Part shown: positions 15,771-23,722 of the stretch, piece by piece
How the letters are laid out: each line of letters opens with the position of its first letter
Numbering within the stretch: position 1 is the stretch's first letter
Source: Clostridia bacterium
Lineage (GTDB): Bacteria; Bacillota; Clostridia; Christensenellales; Aristaeellaceae
Assembly (NCBI GenBank): GCA_017519405.1
Contig: JAFWSH010000027.1
Location: 62,001 to 126,000, forward strand
Direction of reading: 5' to 3'
Length of the DNA: 64,000 nt
Notes under the pieces: model-generated
The model's database searches: none
Told to the model about the DNA's origin: nothing
What the model saw: only the letters and a program-made list of their open reading frames with translations
Program-made: the position numbers and the translations under genes

Positions 15771-16484
15771 TCAGGGGTGGACAAAGGTGCCCATGGCGTC
15801 GCCCTGCAGCACCTTGACCAGATTCTCCGGCTGATCCAGGCCGAAGACCCGCACCATGGGCACGGCATTCTCGGCGCAGATGGCAAAGGCGGCAGTGTCC
15901 ATGACCTTCAGGCCCCGGGCAATGGCCTCGCGGTAGGTGATATCCCGGATCAGGGTGGCGGAGGGATCCTGCCGGGGATCCGCTGTGTACACGCCGTCAA
16001 TGTTCTTCGCCATCAGGATGGCGTCCACCTGCATCTCCACGGCACGCAGCGCCACCGCGGTATCGGTGGAGAAGAAGGGGTTGCCGGAGCCGGCGGCAAA
16101 GAGTACCACCTTGCCCTCCGAGAGCAGGCGCCGGGCTGTCATGGCATGAAAGGGCTCGCAGAACCGATCCATGTCAACCGCGCTCATGACCACGGCGTCC
16201 AGCCCTTCCCGCCGCAGGGCATCCCCCATGCACAGGCAGTTGATCACCGTGCCCAGCATGCCCATCTGATCGGCAATCACCGGATCCATGCTGGCGGCAG
16301 GCCCCTGGCGGCCGCGCCAGATGTTGCCTGCGCCGATGACAATGCCGATCTCGGCACCCAGCTCATGCATCTGCCGGATGGTCCGGGCAGCCGTGGCCAC
16401 CTGATCGAAGTCAAAGATGTTCCCGTCGGACCCCAGCGCCTCGCCGCTGAGCTTGAGCAGGACCCGCTTATATTGGATCGCCAT
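15771..16484 (-). CDS. pyrH: UMP kinase
   Basis: 237 residues, the standard size. It phosphorylates UMP to UDP in pyrimidine nucleotide synthesis and is a hexameric amino-acid-kinase-fold enzyme. Motifs: KRVLLKLSGEALGS (phosphate loop), GAGNIWRGRQG (nucleotide site), TDTAVALRAVEM and DKN-like AKNIDGVYTADP. ATG 16484 is 6 bases from GGAGG; codons upstream are open but belong to the promoter region. The gene has its own promoter overlapping the end of the preceding deaminase-like gene. In most Firmicutes pyrH lies between tsf and frr; here it does not. Confidence 0.96.
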   Translation of the reverse strand: MAIQYKRVLLKLSGEALGSDGNIFDFDQVATAARTIRQMHELGAEIGIVIGAGNIWRGRQGPAASMDPVIADQMGMLGTVINCLCMGDALRREGLDAVVMSAVDMDRFCEPFHAMTARRLLSEGKVVLFAAGSGNPFFSTDTAVALRAVEMQVDAILMAKNIDGVYTADPRQDPSATLIRDITYREAIARGLKVMDTAAFAICAENAVPMVRVFGLDQPENLVKVLQGDAMGTFVHP

Positions 16485-16518
16485 GCAAACGCCTCCTGTT
16501 GTGGATGATGTCAGGGAT

Positions 16519-16547
16519 ATTATAGATAAAGGCGGACGCTGCGTCAA
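16519..16547 (-). promoter_or_regulatory. pyrH promoter
   Basis: Minus strand TTGACG (16542-16547), 17-base spacer, perfect TATAAT (16519-16524), 35 bases before the pyrH start. The -35 lies over the stop codon of the deaminase-like gene. Confidence 0.8.
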
Positions 16548-16556
16548 GGCAGCGTC
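16535..16556 (-). other. Hairpin over the end of the deaminase-like gene
   Basis: Perfect 8-base stem GACGCTGC / GCAGCGTC with a 6-base loop that overlaps both the stop codon and the pyrH -35. Only a weak T-run follows, so it is a partial terminator or message-end structure at best. Confidence 0.6.
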
Positions 16557-18982
16557 GTGCCATCCCCTGCCGGGAATAGATTCTCCGGGAGCGGGAAGAG
16601 GGGCGTAACATAGCCCTCCAGCAGCTGCGCCTTGGCAGCCAGGGAGCGGCTTTTCTGATTGATGAGGATCCTGCACTTGGGCCGCGCATTCCGCGCTTCC
16701 TGAATGAGGTTCAGCACCGCCGAATTCCCGTCAAAGACCAGCAGCACCGACGGCAGGCGGCTGAAGATCTCGTAAGCAAAACTTTTGTACAGACCCCGGT
16801 AGCTGCTTTCAATGGACACCAGCACCCGCACGCCAGCCGCTCTCAGCCGATCCCGCTCGCTGCGGCTGATGCGGCTGGGGACAATGGCATAGATGGGGAA
16901 TCGGCCGGCGGCCTGCTGAACCAGATAGCCCTCCTGTCCGGTCAGAGTATGCCCCACCACAAAGCAGACTTTTTCCGGATCCGCCTGCGTCAGCAGGGAA
17001 TCCAGCAGCGTACGGTCCTCTGCCTTCAGACGGGTGCGATGCCGGCTGTCGGAAAAACTGCCCCCGGCCACCACCACCGGCAGGCATCCCGTGGGCCGCT
17101 GGGTCAGCTGCGCCTGCAAGGCGGCCGCTGCATCCAGTTTCCCCTTCTCCTCCTGCATCAGCCCGCATGGACGAGCCTGTGCAGCAGATGCATCGGGCAG
17201 GGAATCTGTGGGCAGGCTTGTCTGGGCATCCGCTTTTTGCCGGAAGATCCGGCGGCTCTCAGCCAGGATTCGATCCTCCGCCTCCCGCATCTGACGGAGC
17301 TCGGCGGAGGTCAGTCCCAGCAGCTTCTCCAGGCTCAGCTCCTCGTCGATGGAGTTGGTACCGTACAGGGCGCCGCCGTCCGTGCCCTGTACGCAGGCAA
17401 TGCCTGCGCTCAGGTACTGCCGCAGGGGATGCCGGTCCAGGCGGCTGAGGTTGTTCAAGCGCACATTGGACGTGATCTGGAACTCCAGGGTCACGCCGCA
17501 GCTGCGCATCTCCTCCAGCAGGCGCTTGCCCTTGGCGCTGCGCAGATCACAGGTATACAGGCCGTGACCGATGCGCAGATGCGGCATGGGCTGGCCTTCC
17601 GCCAGGGATTCCCGGACGCACCGGATGCTCTCCGCCACGTTGTCCCGGAGACTGTCGTTCTCCCCGGCGTGAATGCGGATCACAAAACCCTCGTGGGTGC
17701 CGGCAATGGCCACCAGCTCCCGGATGGTGCCGCGCAGCTCGCGGATGTCGTTGATCTCCTCGCCGATAATGTCGCTGCCGGCTACATAGGGGTCGTTCGC
17801 GATCAGCCGCAGGCAGCGCAGGTTCTCCGCCAGATAGTTGTCCGGCGTGATCCGGTCCCGGATGATGGAGAGGGGAATCCGCCGGATGCCGGCGAGAAAG
17901 CGCAGCAGCACACCGGTCTCCCGGGTGATATCCGGCATGACTTCATGGATTTGCCGCAGCCGATCCGGAAACGAAGCGGCATTCACTAGGGATGTGTCAG
18001 AGATCTCGGCATACTCGATGCCGTGCTTCTGATACTCCCGGGCGATCCACAGCAGCAGGTCCTGAAACAGGGTGTTGCGGCGATAGCGCTCATCTGTGTG
18101 ATCCCGCTGCATGGACGCGGCGAAGGCCCGCACATCCCGGTCCGGGATCACCGCAAGATTCATGCCGGCAAAGGGATCCTCCGACGGCTTCCCGCGGGTG
18201 AAGACATAGCGGTACAGGTAGACCTTTTCCAGATCCGCAAAGACGGCCTGCCCGTCCTTGGGGATGGTGAGGGAGGTACGGATCCTGGCTATGTTCATGG
18301 CAGCGTCCTTGGGGTTGCCAAGAATCAGGTCGGCGAAATTGATAAAGGTCAGATCATCGATCCGCCGCTCCCGGTGCTTGCCCGTCAGCGTGGTTTCGCC
18401 CAGGGCAGCCTCCGCCGCCTGCCGCCTGGTCTCCAGCTTGGCCAGCTGCTCCAGGGTGCAGCCCAGGCCCAGCTTCTTGATGTAGTAATACGGATACCGA
18501 ATCTGATGGATGATGCCCAGGGCGATGAGCACGTCCGGCGGTAGATTGCCGTTCATGTGGGTGTGGAGATCGGTGCGGAATTTGCACTCGCTGCGGATAT
18601 AGGTCTTGACGATGGTTTTCTCGATCCCCAGCCGGTAATCCTTGGTCTGGCTCATCAGTGTCTTGGAGATGGCGGGGATGGAGGCCTTCAGCTCCACCCG
18701 CCCATCCGGAAAGATGTTGGCCACCTTTGTGTTTCCGAGGCGGAAAATGTACATGCGGCGGTTCTCACCGTCAAAATAGCACGGCACCTCACCGCGAATC
18801 ACTTTGAGCCCCTGCTCGTCCTCCTCTGTGGCGAGACCGCAGAGCCTGGCCAGATTGGTGATCAGATTGCCGGTGCGGTGGTTGGGGGTGCGGATCACAT
18901 AACAAAGGCGCTCGCCTTCCATCATGAGATCCACCGCGATGTCCTTCTCGCGGTCAAGAAAAAATTGCTGAAAGAAGATCAC
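16544..18982 (-). CDS. Adenosine-deaminase-like protein fused to a Rossmann/SLOG-like domain
   Basis: 812 residues in three parts. Residues 1-130: an N-terminal domain I do not recognise. Residues 135-590: an amidohydrolase of the adenosine/AMP deaminase type, with the metal pair H140/H142 (TDLHTHMNGNL), HAGE (438-441), IGHG (471-474), FQITSNVRLNN and QGTDGG (metal Asp535). The usual second Asp of the deaminase TDDP motif is Gly here. Residues 634-790: an alpha/beta domain (VVVAGGSFSDS, VCFVVGHTLTGQEGYLVQ, FPIYAIVP, SVLLVFDGNSAVLN) that resembles SLOG/DprA-type nucleotide-binding folds. GTG 18982 was chosen because AAGGAGG lies 7 bases before it; ATG 19015 is an alternative. It follows lexA and msrC on one transcript. 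Substrate unknown. Confidence 0.8.
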   Translation of the reverse strand: MIFFQQFFLDREKDIAVDLMMEGERLCYVIRTPNHRTGNLITNLARLCGLATEEDEQGLKVIRGEVPCYFDGENRRMYIFRLGNTKVANIFPDGRVELKASIPAISKTLMSQTKDYRLGIEKTIVKTYIRSECKFRTDLHTHMNGNLPPDVLIALGIIHQIRYPYYYIKKLGLGCTLEQLAKLETRRQAAEAALGETTLTGKHRERRIDDLTFINFADLILGNPKDAAMNIARIRTSLTIPKDGQAVFADLEKVYLYRYVFTRGKPSEDPFAGMNLAVIPDRDVRAFAASMQRDHTDERYRRNTLFQDLLLWIAREYQKHGIEYAEISDTSLVNAASFPDRLRQIHEVMPDITRETGVLLRFLAGIRRIPLSIIRDRITPDNYLAENLRCLRLIANDPYVAGSDIIGEEINDIRELRGTIRELVAIAGTHEGFVIRIHAGENDSLRDNVAESIRCVRESLAEGQPMPHLRIGHGLYTCDLRSAKGKRLLEEMRSCGVTLEFQITSNVRLNNLSRLDRHPLRQYLSAGIACVQGTDGGALYGTNSIDEELSLEKLLGLTSAELRQMREAEDRILAESRRIFRQKADAQTSLPTDSLPDASAAQARPCGLMQEEKGKLDAAAALQAQLTQRPTGCLPVVVAGGSFSDSRHRTRLKAEDRTLLDSLLTQADPEKVCFVVGHTLTGQEGYLVQQAAGRFPIYAIVPSRISRSERDRLRAAGVRVLVSIESSYRGLYKSFAYEIFSRLPSVLLVFDGNSAVLNLIQEARNARPKCRILINQKSRSLAAKAQLLEGYVTPLFPLPENLFPAGDGTTLP

Positions 18983-19011
18983 CCGTATGCCTCCTTCGGG
19001 TCCGGAAGACA

Positions 19012-19482
19012 TCAAATCAGCCCGTCTGACCAGTCGATGCTGTCCAGCAGGGCCTTTGTAAAAGCTGTAAGCCCCGCCTCATCAGCTGCCGTAAAGCGGG
19101 CAACCCTGGGGCTGTCAAGATCCAGAACCCCCCGCAGGATGCCGTCATTCGTCACAAGGGGAATGACCAGCTCACTGCGGGATGCCTCATCGCAGGCGAT
19201 ATGGCCCGGAAAACTGTGCACATCCTCCACCCGCTGAGGACAACGGGACGCCGCGGCTGTGCCGCACACGCCGCGGCCGAGCCGAATGCGGGTGCAGGCG
19301 ATTTTGCCCTGAAAGGGTCCCAGCAGAAGCTCCTCTCCGCTGAGAAGATAGAATCCGGCCCAGTTGATGTCAGGGAGACTGGTCCACAGAAGCGCCGCAG
19401 CGTTGGCCAGCATGGGCAGGGGCTTGCTGCAGCCCTCCGACAGGGCGCTGATCTGCGCATTCAGCAGTGCATAATCTGTCAT
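19012..19482 (-). CDS. msrC: Free methionine-(R)-sulfoxide reductase (GAF domain)
   Basis: 156 residues forming a single GAF domain that reduces free Met-R-sulfoxide. The three family cysteines are present as Cys63 (KIACTRI), Cys73 (GRGVCGTA) and Cys97 (GHIACDEASRSELVIP); their spacing of 10 and 24 residues equals that of the E. coli enzyme. INWAGFYLL is the conserved N-terminal segment. It begins 13 bases after lexA and ends 29 bases before the deaminase-like gene, so it should be co-transcribed with lexA. Placing an oxidative-repair enzyme in the LexA unit makes sense for an anaerobe facing oxidative damage; that is inference. Confidence 0.93.
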   Translation of the reverse strand: MTDYALLNAQISALSEGCSKPLPMLANAAALLWTSLPDINWAGFYLLSGEELLLGPFQGKIACTRIRLGRGVCGTAAASRCPQRVEDVHSFPGHIACDEASRSELVIPLVTNDGILRGVLDLDSPRVARFTAADEAGLTAFTKALLDSIDWSDGLI

Positions 19483-19495
19483 GGAAACCTCCCGC

Positions 19496-20110
19496 TCACT
19501 TGATCAGCCGGTACAGGGAGACGACCTTGCCCAGGATGGTCACATCGTCGGCTATGATGGGCGCCATGCTGCTGTTCTCCGGCTGCAGGCGGAAGTGTCC
19601 GTTTTCTTTGTAAAACCGTTTGACCGTGGCTGCGTCCTCCACCATAGCCACCACGATCTCCCCGTTGAGGGCCTCCTGCTGGCGACGCACGACAATGCGG
19701 TCGCCATCCAGAATGCCGGCCTCAATCATGCTGTCGCCGTGCACCTGCAGGATAAAATGCTCCCCATCGCCCAGCAGCGTCTCCGGCAGGGGAATAAAAT
19801 CCTCCAGGTTTTCCTCCGCCAGAATGGGGAGTCCTGCCGTCACGTGCCCCAAAACCGGCACCTGCACCGTGGCGGTGCCGCCGCCCTGGTCCGCTTCGCT
19901 GGTGAGCTCCATCGCCCGGGGCTTCATGGCATCCCGATGCAGCAGGCCTTTTTTCTCCAGCCTGCGGAGATGTCCGTGCACCGTGGAGGTGGATTTGAGC
20001 CCCACCGCGTTGGCAATCTCCCGCACAGACGGCGGATAACCCTTTGTCTGGATCTCGCTGCGGATATACTCCAGGATCCGCTGCTGATTGTCTCCTCGTG
20101 GATGCTGCAT
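19496..20110 (-). CDS. lexA: LexA repressor
   Basis: 204 residues, normal length. The winged-helix DNA-binding domain occupies 1-70 ([20 protein letters not shown]). The self-cleavage site is Ala92-Gly93 (HVTAGLP), with catalytic Ser127 (GDSMIEAG) and Lys164 (TVKRFY). LexA represses DNA-damage genes until RecA filaments trigger self-cleavage. A LexA box overlaps its own -35, so it is autoregulated. ATG 20110 lies 11 bases after a GGAAAGGCGG-type site. First gene of the lexA-msrC-deaminase unit. Confidence 0.97.
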   Translation of the reverse strand: MQHPRGDNQQRILEYIRSEIQTKGYPPSVREIANAVGLKSTSTVHGHLRRLEKKGLLHRDAMKPRAMELTSEADQGGGTATVQVPVLGHVTAGLPILAEENLEDFIPLPETLLGDGEHFILQVHGDSMIEAGILDGDRIVVRRQQEALNGEIVVAMVEDAATVKRFYKENGHFRLQPENSSMAPIIADDVTILGKVVSLYRLIK

Positions 20111-20142
20111 GACGCTCCCGCCTTTCCGGTCCTCTCATGCCC

Positions 20143-20171
20143 ATCATATCATATATGGAAGAAAAAATCAA
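20143..20171 (-). promoter_or_regulatory. lexA promoter
   Basis: Minus strand TTGATT (20166-20171), 17-base spacer, TATGAT (20143-20148), 33 bases before the lexA start. Confidence 0.85.
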
Positions 20172-20182
20172 ACATATGTTCG
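20169..20182. promoter_or_regulatory. LexA (SOS) box
   Basis: On the minus strand CGAAC-ATAT-GTTTG, one base away from the Gram-positive consensus CGAAC-N4-GTTCG. It overlaps the lexA -35, the usual place for autorepression. Confidence 0.9.
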
Positions 20183-20275
20183 CATTTGCCCGCTGCCGGT
20201 GTTGATCCTTGTCTCTTTCGCCGCTGAAGTCTCCTGAAAAGTCCTGTTCCCCTTTTAAAACCGCAGTCTTTATGG

Positions 20276-20299
20276 TAGAATAGTCTTGTTCACAGAACA
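20276..20299 (+). promoter_or_regulatory. Possible ruvC promoter -10 and start-site palindrome
   Basis: TAGAAT (20276-20281) lies about 36 bases before ruvC; the matching -35 (TTTTAA at 20253) is poor. A 13-base palindrome TGTTC-ACA-GAACA (20287-20299) lies at the expected start point. It does not match the LexA box. Confidence 0.4.
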
Positions 20300-20316
20300 G
20301 GTGAGGAAGTGTCCGG

Positions 20317-20811
20317 ATGATTGTGTTGGGGATTGACCCGGGTTACGCCCTGATGGGCTGGGGTGTGGTGGAGGCCAAGGGCGGTGCTTTCCGTCTTGTG
20401 GGCTATGGCTGCCTGGAGACCTTTGCCCATACGCCCATGCAGCACAGACTCCGGTCTCTTTATGAGGGCGTCCGGGACCTCATGACCATCTATCAGCCGG
20501 ACGATGTGGCTTTCGAGGAGCTTTTCTTCGCCCACAACACCACCACGGCGCTGATGGTTGGCGCAGCCCGGGGAGCGGCCATCATTGCTGCCACAGAGGG
20601 CACGGAAAACCTCTATGAATACACACCCGGGCAGATCAAGCAGGCCATCACCGGATCAGGCCGAGCGGACAAAAAGCAGGTGCAGCAGATGGTCAAGCTG
20701 CTGCTGCGGATGGATGAGATTCCAAAGCCGGACGATGCTGCGGACGCCATCGCCTGTGCACTGACCCATTGCCAGGCCGGGGTGGCCAAGGAAGAATTCC
20801 GCATGAAATAA
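20317..20811 (+). CDS. ruvC: Holliday junction endonuclease RuvC
   Basis: 164 residues. RuvC is the dimeric nuclease that cuts four-way junctions moved by RuvAB. Its four acidic residues are visible: Asp7 (VLGIDPG), Glu in AFEELFF, and the pair in KPDDAADAIACALTH. The segment GQIKQAITGSGRADKKQVQQMV is diagnostic. The start follows GTGAGGAAGTGTCCGG. First gene of ruvC-ruvA-ruvB-queA, with a 26-base gap to ruvA. It is divergent from lexA, but no LexA box lies directly at its promoter. Confidence 0.96.
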   Translation: MIVLGIDPGYALMGWGVVEAKGGAFRLVGYGCLETFAHTPMQHRLRSLYEGVRDLMTIYQPDDVAFEELFFAHNTTTALMVGAARGAAIIAATEGTENLYEYTPGQIKQAITGSGRADKKQVQQMVKLLLRMDEIPKPDDAADAIACALTHCQAGVAKEEFRMK

Positions 20812-20837
20812 GCCTCAGACGGGGGGAACAACCATTT

Positions 20838-21443
20838 ATGTATGCGTTCATCGAAGGCGTTGTCTGTGAGAAGAGCCAGGGCGGCCTGGTGCTCATGGCC
20901 GGCGGCGTGGGCTATCAGCTGGTGTGCAGTCTGACGACGCTGCAGGCGGCGCCGCCCAACGGGGAGATCATGCGCTGCTATACCTATTTCTCCGTGCGCG
21001 AGGACGCCATGGAGCTGTACGGCTTTGCCACGCAGGAGGAGAAGAGCCTCTTCATGCGGCTGATCGGGGTCAGCGGCGTAGGCCCGAAGATGGCGCTGAG
21101 CCTCCTGGGGGCCATGTCCGTCCATGATCTGCATGTGGCCATTCTGATGGACGACATCACCGCCATCAGCCGGGCACCGGGGATCGGAAAGAAGACAGCG
21201 CAGCGCATCGCGCTGGAGCTCCGGGACAAGGAGACCCAGATGGACATCACCGGAGGCACAACGCAGAAGCCGGGCGCTGCAGCGGTGCTGCCATCGGATG
21301 CGGTGGGGGAGGCCATGGAAGCGCTGGTGGCGCTGGGCTACTCCTCCGTGGAGGCGCGCAATGCCCTGGCACGGGTGAAGGGGCAGAGCGACCGCGCCGA
21401 CGAACTGATCACCCTGGCGCTGCGCGGCATGGCCAGCATGTAA
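20838..21443 (+). CDS. ruvA: Holliday junction branch migration protein RuvA
   Basis: 201 residues, full length. Domain I is the OB fold ([12 protein letters not shown]...[16 protein letters not shown]), domain II the double helix-hairpin-helix ([20 protein letters not shown] and [23 protein letters not shown]) and domain III the RuvB-binding helices at the C-terminus ([16 protein letters not shown]). RuvA tetramers hold the junction for RuvB. ATG 20838 follows GGGGGGAAC; open codons upstream lie inside ruvC. Confidence 0.96.
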   Translation: MYAFIEGVVCEKSQGGLVLMAGGVGYQLVCSLTTLQAAPPNGEIMRCYTYFSVREDAMELYGFATQEEKSLFMRLIGVSGVGPKMALSLLGAMSVHDLHVAILMDDITAISRAPGIGKKTAQRIALELRDKETQMDITGGTTQKPGAAAVLPSDAVGEAMEALVALGYSSVEARNALARVKGQSDRADELITLALRGMASM

Positions 21444-21468
21444 ACGAGACCGAAGGAGCGAGTATTCA

Positions 21469-22515
21469 ATGGATGACCGCATTGTCAGCAGTCTGTCCCG
21501 GGAGGACGATCAGTCTGTCGAGACCAGTCTGCGTCCCCGCACACTGCGGGAGTATGTGGGCCAGACAGAGGTCAAGGAGAGCCTCAGCATCTATATCCAG
21601 GCCGCCCTGGCGCGGCACGAACCCCTGGATCACATTCTCCTCTATGGACCGCCCGGCCTGGGCAAGACCACCCTGGCTGCCATTGTGGCGGCGGAGATGG
21701 GGCAGAACATCCGCATCACCTCCGGTCCGGCCATCGAGAAGCCCGGTGATCTGGCCGCTATGCTCTCCAACCTCTCGGAGGGGGATGTGCTGTTTATCGA
21801 TGAGATCCACCGCCTCTCCCGGGCCGTGGAGGAGGTCCTCTACCCGGCCATGGAGGATTTCGCCATCGATATCATGATCGGCAAGGGCCCCACCGCACGC
21901 TCCCTCCGGGTGCCTGTGCCGCGCTTCACCCTCATCGGCGCCACCACCCGTTTCGGCATGCTTTCCGCTCCCCTTCGCGACCGCTTCGGCATCGTATACA
22001 GGCTGGAACTGTACACGCCTGAGGAGCTCTCCGCCATCGTCACCAGAAGCGCCGGTCTGCTGAAGGTCAAGCAGGCCGAACCGGAGGGCATGCTGGAGAT
22101 TGCCCGCCGCAGCCGCGGCACGCCCCGAATCGCCAACCGGATGCTCCGCCGCGCCAGAGATTACGCCGACGTCATGAACGATGGGGTGCTCAGCGCGCGC
22201 ATGGCGGACGAGGCGCTCCTCATGAACGGCGTGGACGGCCTGGGCCTGGACAAGACAGACCGGGCCATGCTTGCGTCCATGATGGACAAGTTCGGGGGAG
22301 GTCCTGTGGGACTTGACACTCTGGCAGCCACCACAGGGGAGGACCCGGGCACCATTGAGAGCGTCTATGAGCCCTACCTGATGCAGATCGGGTTCATCAT
22401 GCGGACCCCCAGGGGACGCATCTGCACACCCGCCGCCTGGAGCTACATGAAACGGGAAGCGCCAAAGGCCGTTGCCGCCGACGATGGCACAGAGCAGACA
22501 AGAATGGAGTTGTAA
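21469..22515 (+). CDS. ruvB: Holliday junction branch migration ATPase RuvB
   Basis: 348 residues. AAA+ motor with Walker A ([13 protein letters not shown]), Walker B (LFIDEIHRL), sensor 1 (IGATTRFG) and the arginine finger region (APLRDRFGI), followed by the winged-helix domain ([20 protein letters not shown]...[10 protein letters not shown]). It pumps DNA through the RuvA-bound junction. AAGGAGCG precedes the ATG. 26 bases after ruvA and 12 before queA. Confidence 0.97.
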   Translation: MDDRIVSSLSREDDQSVETSLRPRTLREYVGQTEVKESLSIYIQAALARHEPLDHILLYGPPGLGKTTLAAIVAAEMGQNIRITSGPAIEKPGDLAAMLSNLSEGDVLFIDEIHRLSRAVEEVLYPAMEDFAIDIMIGKGPTARSLRVPVPRFTLIGATTRFGMLSAPLRDRFGIVYRLELYTPEELSAIVTRSAGLLKVKQAEPEGMLEIARRSRGTPRIANRMLRRARDYADVMNDGVLSARMADEALLMNGVDGLGLDKTDRAMLASMMDKFGGGPVGLDTLAATTGEDPGTIESVYEPYLMQIGFIMRTPRGRICTPAAWSYMKREAPKAVAADDGTEQTRMEL

Positions 22516-22526
22516 ACGAATCCCCC

Positions 22527-23594
22527 ATGAAGACAAGCGATTTTGACTATGTGCTGCCCGAGGAGCTGATCGCCCAGCATCCCATGGAACCCCGCGACCA
22601 CAGCCGGCTGATGGTGCTGGGGCCGGATGGGCCTGTGGAACACCGGCATTTCTACGACGTCACGGAGTACCTGAACCCCGGGGACGCTTTAGTGCTGAAC
22701 GAAACCCGGGTCATCCCTGCCCGGCTGATCGGCGTGAAGGAGGACACCGGGGTGCCGGTGGAAGTGCTGCTTCTCCGCCGGGAGAACGCCACGGACTGGG
22801 AAGCCCTGGTGCGCCCTGGGCGGCGGCTGAAGCCCGGCGCTATGTGCTCGTTCGGAGACGGCCTGCTGCGCTGCGAGGTGCTGGACAACGTGGCAGAGAC
22901 CGGCGGGCGGCGGGTACGTTTCCACTATGAAGGTGTCTTTGAGGAGCTGTTGGACCGCCTGGGGGAGATGCCGCTTCCGCCCTACATCCACGAGAAGCTG
23001 GAGGACCGGGAGCGGTACCAGACCGTGTACGCCCGGGTGGAGGGGTCTGCTGCCGCACCCACGGCCGGGCTTCACTTCACCCCGGAACTGCTGGAGAAAA
23101 TACGACAAAAGGGGATCACTGTCGTGCCGGTGCTTTTGCACGTTGGGCTTGGCACATTCCGCCCAGTGAAGGCGGAGGACGTGGAAGACCACAAGATGCA
23201 CAGCGAGTGGTATCAGGTCACGCCGGAAGCGGCCGATACCCTGAACCGCATCCGGGCATCCGGCGGCCGGCTGATCTGCATCGGCACCACCTCGGTGCGC
23301 ACCATTGAGACGGTGGCCGACCGGGAGGGCGTGATCCATGCCGGCAGCGGCGACACGGCCATCTTCATCAGACCCGGTGTGCGGATCAAGGCGGTGGATG
23401 GCCTCATCACCAACTTCCATCTGCCCCAGTCCACCCTGCTGATGCTGGTCTCCACCTTCCTCGGGAGACAGCGGGCGCTGGAGGCCTACCGGCTGGCCGT
23501 GCAGGAGCGCTACCGCTTCTTCTCCTTCGGTGACGCCATGATGATTCAGGGAAGGCGGGCACCCTACGATACCACGGAGACAGAGCATCCGTGA
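22527..23594 (+). CDS. queA: S-adenosylmethionine:tRNA ribosyltransferase-isomerase
   Basis: 355 residues. QueA transfers and isomerises the ribose of S-adenosylmethionine onto preQ1 in tRNA to make epoxyqueuosine. Diagnostic segments are [24 protein letters not shown], the [11 protein letters not shown] block, [18 protein letters not shown] and [16 protein letters not shown]. Linked to ruvB as in many Firmicutes; tgt and other queuosine genes are not in the window. No strong terminator follows before the purine promoter. Confidence 0.96.
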   Translation: MKTSDFDYVLPEELIAQHPMEPRDHSRLMVLGPDGPVEHRHFYDVTEYLNPGDALVLNETRVIPARLIGVKEDTGVPVEVLLLRRENATDWEALVRPGRRLKPGAMCSFGDGLLRCEVLDNVAETGGRRVRFHYEGVFEELLDRLGEMPLPPYIHEKLEDRERYQTVYARVEGSAAAPTAGLHFTPELLEKIRQKGITVVPVLLHVGLGTFRPVKAEDVEDHKMHSEWYQVTPEAADTLNRIRASGGRLICIGTTSVRTIETVADREGVIHAGSGDTAIFIRPGVRIKAVDGLITNFHLPQSTLLMLVSTFLGRQRALEAYRLAVQERYRFFSFGDAMMIQGRRAPYDTTETEHP

Positions 23595-23625
23595 CATCAA
23601 AGATTGCCTTTCCGCTGTACAACCC

Positions 23626-23654
23626 TTGACAGATTGCCCCGAAGAGGGGAAAAT
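23626..23654 (+). promoter_or_regulatory. Likely promoter of the purine cluster
   Basis: TTGACA (23626-23631), 17-base spacer, GAAAAT (23649-23654). The spacer contains the inverted repeat CCCC-GAAGAG-GGGG. No purine riboswitch fold is recognisable in the 70-base leader. Confidence 0.5.
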
Positions 23655-23722
23655 AGCGGATGGCTTTTGCCCACCGCATACACCGGTGCGACCATCGACA
23701 TGAAACGACAGGAGGACACAAC

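Noticed and set aside
20287-20299. TGTTC-ACA-GAACA as a LexA box for ruvCAB.
   Set aside because: The half-sites are in the wrong order and spacing for the Gram-positive CGAAC-N4-GTTCG motif; only the lexA box fits.
23595-23722. Purine riboswitch in the leader of the purine cluster.
   Set aside because: The leader is short and lacks the conserved three-way junction bases; only a small CCCC/GGGG repeat is seen.
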